A stretch of 64,000 bases of DNA. It comes from Hydractinia symbiolongicarpus (Eukaryota; Cnidaria; Hydrozoa; Anthoathecata; Hydractiniidae). The notes under the pieces were generated by a model. It ran no database searches. It had not been told where the DNA came from and worked only from the letters and a program-made list of their open reading frames with translations. Positions 63,559 through 64,000 of this stretch are shown piece after piece. How positions within the stretch are numbered: the first letter of the stretch is position 1; each line of letters starts with the position of its first letter. The translations under genes and the position numbers were made by a program. The DNA lies in assembly GCF_029227915.1 (NCBI RefSeq), contig NC_079885.1:19665001-19729000 (forward strand), given 5' to 3'.

Positions 63559-63752
63559 CAATGAACAAATACTTCGATCAGATGAAACAGTTAGTGCTAC
63601 CACTGGTTATCATTTCCAATGTGACGATAATTGTAAAAGCAACGGTAGTTTTAGTCTTGAAACTACGTTTACCTGCATAGTCAGATGTGGTGTTAAAAAC
63701 ATTGACATTGGATTAGCTAAGTAGTAAATAGGGATACTTCAGCATGTTTCGT

Positions 63753-63826
63753 GTCTTAGTGCCGCAATTGGTTAGCGCGTTCGGCTGTTAACGGAGAGGT
63801 TGGTGGTTCAAGCCCACCCGGGGAGG
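63753..63826 (+). pseudogene. tRNA-Asn-like, B copy
   Basis: GTCTTAG 5' end; AACGGAGAGG. The array runs on past 64000. Confidence 0.75.
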
Positions 63827-64000
63827 CGATGAAAAAATATGTCCATCAGAAGAATCAGAGAGTGCTATCACTGCCTCTTATTCCTAATTTCACGTTAACT
63901 GTAAGAGCAACGGTAGTGTTTCTCTTGTAGCCATGTTTACTGGCATCATCAGATGTGCTATTAAAAATAAATGAAAGTAAATGAGCCAACTTGTAAATAG

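Larger units (their letters stand above)
44949..64000. repeat. tRNA-Asn satellite: ~537-bp dimeric units, inverted at 48.07 kb, open at right edge
   Basis: Monomers A and B (about 268 bp each) alternate. They are homologous throughout: both have a 74-nt tRNA-Asn-like gene, then an AACAAATA...CAGATAGTGCTA or CAGAGAGTGCTA block, then TATTCCTAATGTCACG or a close variant, then AGCAACGGTAGT, then ~60 bp of diverged spacer. A-to-B spacing is 268 bp and A-to-A spacing 536-537 bp almost without exception. Units left of ~48,066 lie on the minus strand and those right of it on the plus strand. 35 A and 35 B genes are present in full. Units at 45.8-50.3 kb, in both orientations, share spacer variant GTTAGAAACATTG; those from about 50.8 kb have GTTAAAAACATTG. 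Confidence 0.95.

Noticed and set aside
45066-63680. Dozens of highly conserved 60-80 codon frames (SPWRNWLARSAVNRKVGG / PGGLEPPTFRLTAERANQL)
   Set aside because: These are tRNA-Asn genes translated on either strand plus spacer. Conservation comes from the tandem repeat, and this peptide string is a known artefact of tRNA genes.
44949-64000. Regularly spaced repeats that might suggest a CRISPR array or 5S rDNA cluster
   Set aside because: Repeat and spacer both recur, the genome is eukaryotic with introns, and the conserved core folds as tRNA-Asn rather than 5S RNA.

Overview
This is animal nuclear DNA: AT-rich, with short GT-AG exons spread over long introns, and densely littered with transposons. 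The best-preserved genes read as cnidarian-like metazoan genes, and the 23.5-31 kb insert is a Polinton-type (adintovirus-related) element of the kind abundant in cnidarians. A cnidarian, perhaps a hydrozoan, is my inference; no single feature proves it.

Layout. (1) 1.1-9.5 kb, minus strand: a complete 13-exon PARP2-type poly(ADP-ribose) polymerase that can be spliced by eye into one 723-residue frame, with two N-terminal WWE-like domains before WGR, regulatory and catalytic domains. (2) 9.6-14.7 kb: no convincing gene; a pogo/Tigger-like end and a tRNA-derived SINE. (3) 14.75-16.66 kb, plus: the last three exons of an MS4A-like four-helix membrane protein, with a tRNA-derived sequence antisense in its intron. 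(4) 16.7-22.5 kb: mostly intergenic, with a possible membrane-protein exon and a broken HECT E3 fragment. (5) 22.5-36.6 kb, plus: a seven-exon gene for a signal peptide, Frizzled-type cysteine-rich domain, kringle, single membrane helix and very short tail. This is the ROR receptor ectodomain order without Ig or kinase. The kringle has an in-frame TGA where a conserved Trp is expected. Its 8.6-kb first intron holds a degenerate Polinton-type element (23.5-31.0 kb). (6) 36.6-42.6 kb: two related MITEs, a small secreted/membrane ORF, a 67-bp tandem repeat and a piggyBac-type MITE with TTAA ends. (7) 42.6-44.95 kb: the opposite end, inverted, of a second copy of the same Polinton-type family. (8) 44.95-64.0 kb and beyond: a tandem satellite built from tRNA-Asn(GTT) genes.

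The tRNA satellite is the most unusual part. The unit is about 537 bp and consists of two diverged ~268-bp monomers, each carrying a 74-nt tRNA-Asn-like gene. Monomer A has a near-canonical cloverleaf; monomer B has recurrent stem-breaking changes. I count 35 A and 35 B copies. The array points left (minus strand) from 44.95 to 48.07 kb and right (plus strand) from there to the window end. Its left edge is fused to a truncated Polinton gene, and that junction has itself been tandemly duplicated. Variant B copies recur at whole-number multiples of the 537-bp unit, as expected from unequal exchange.
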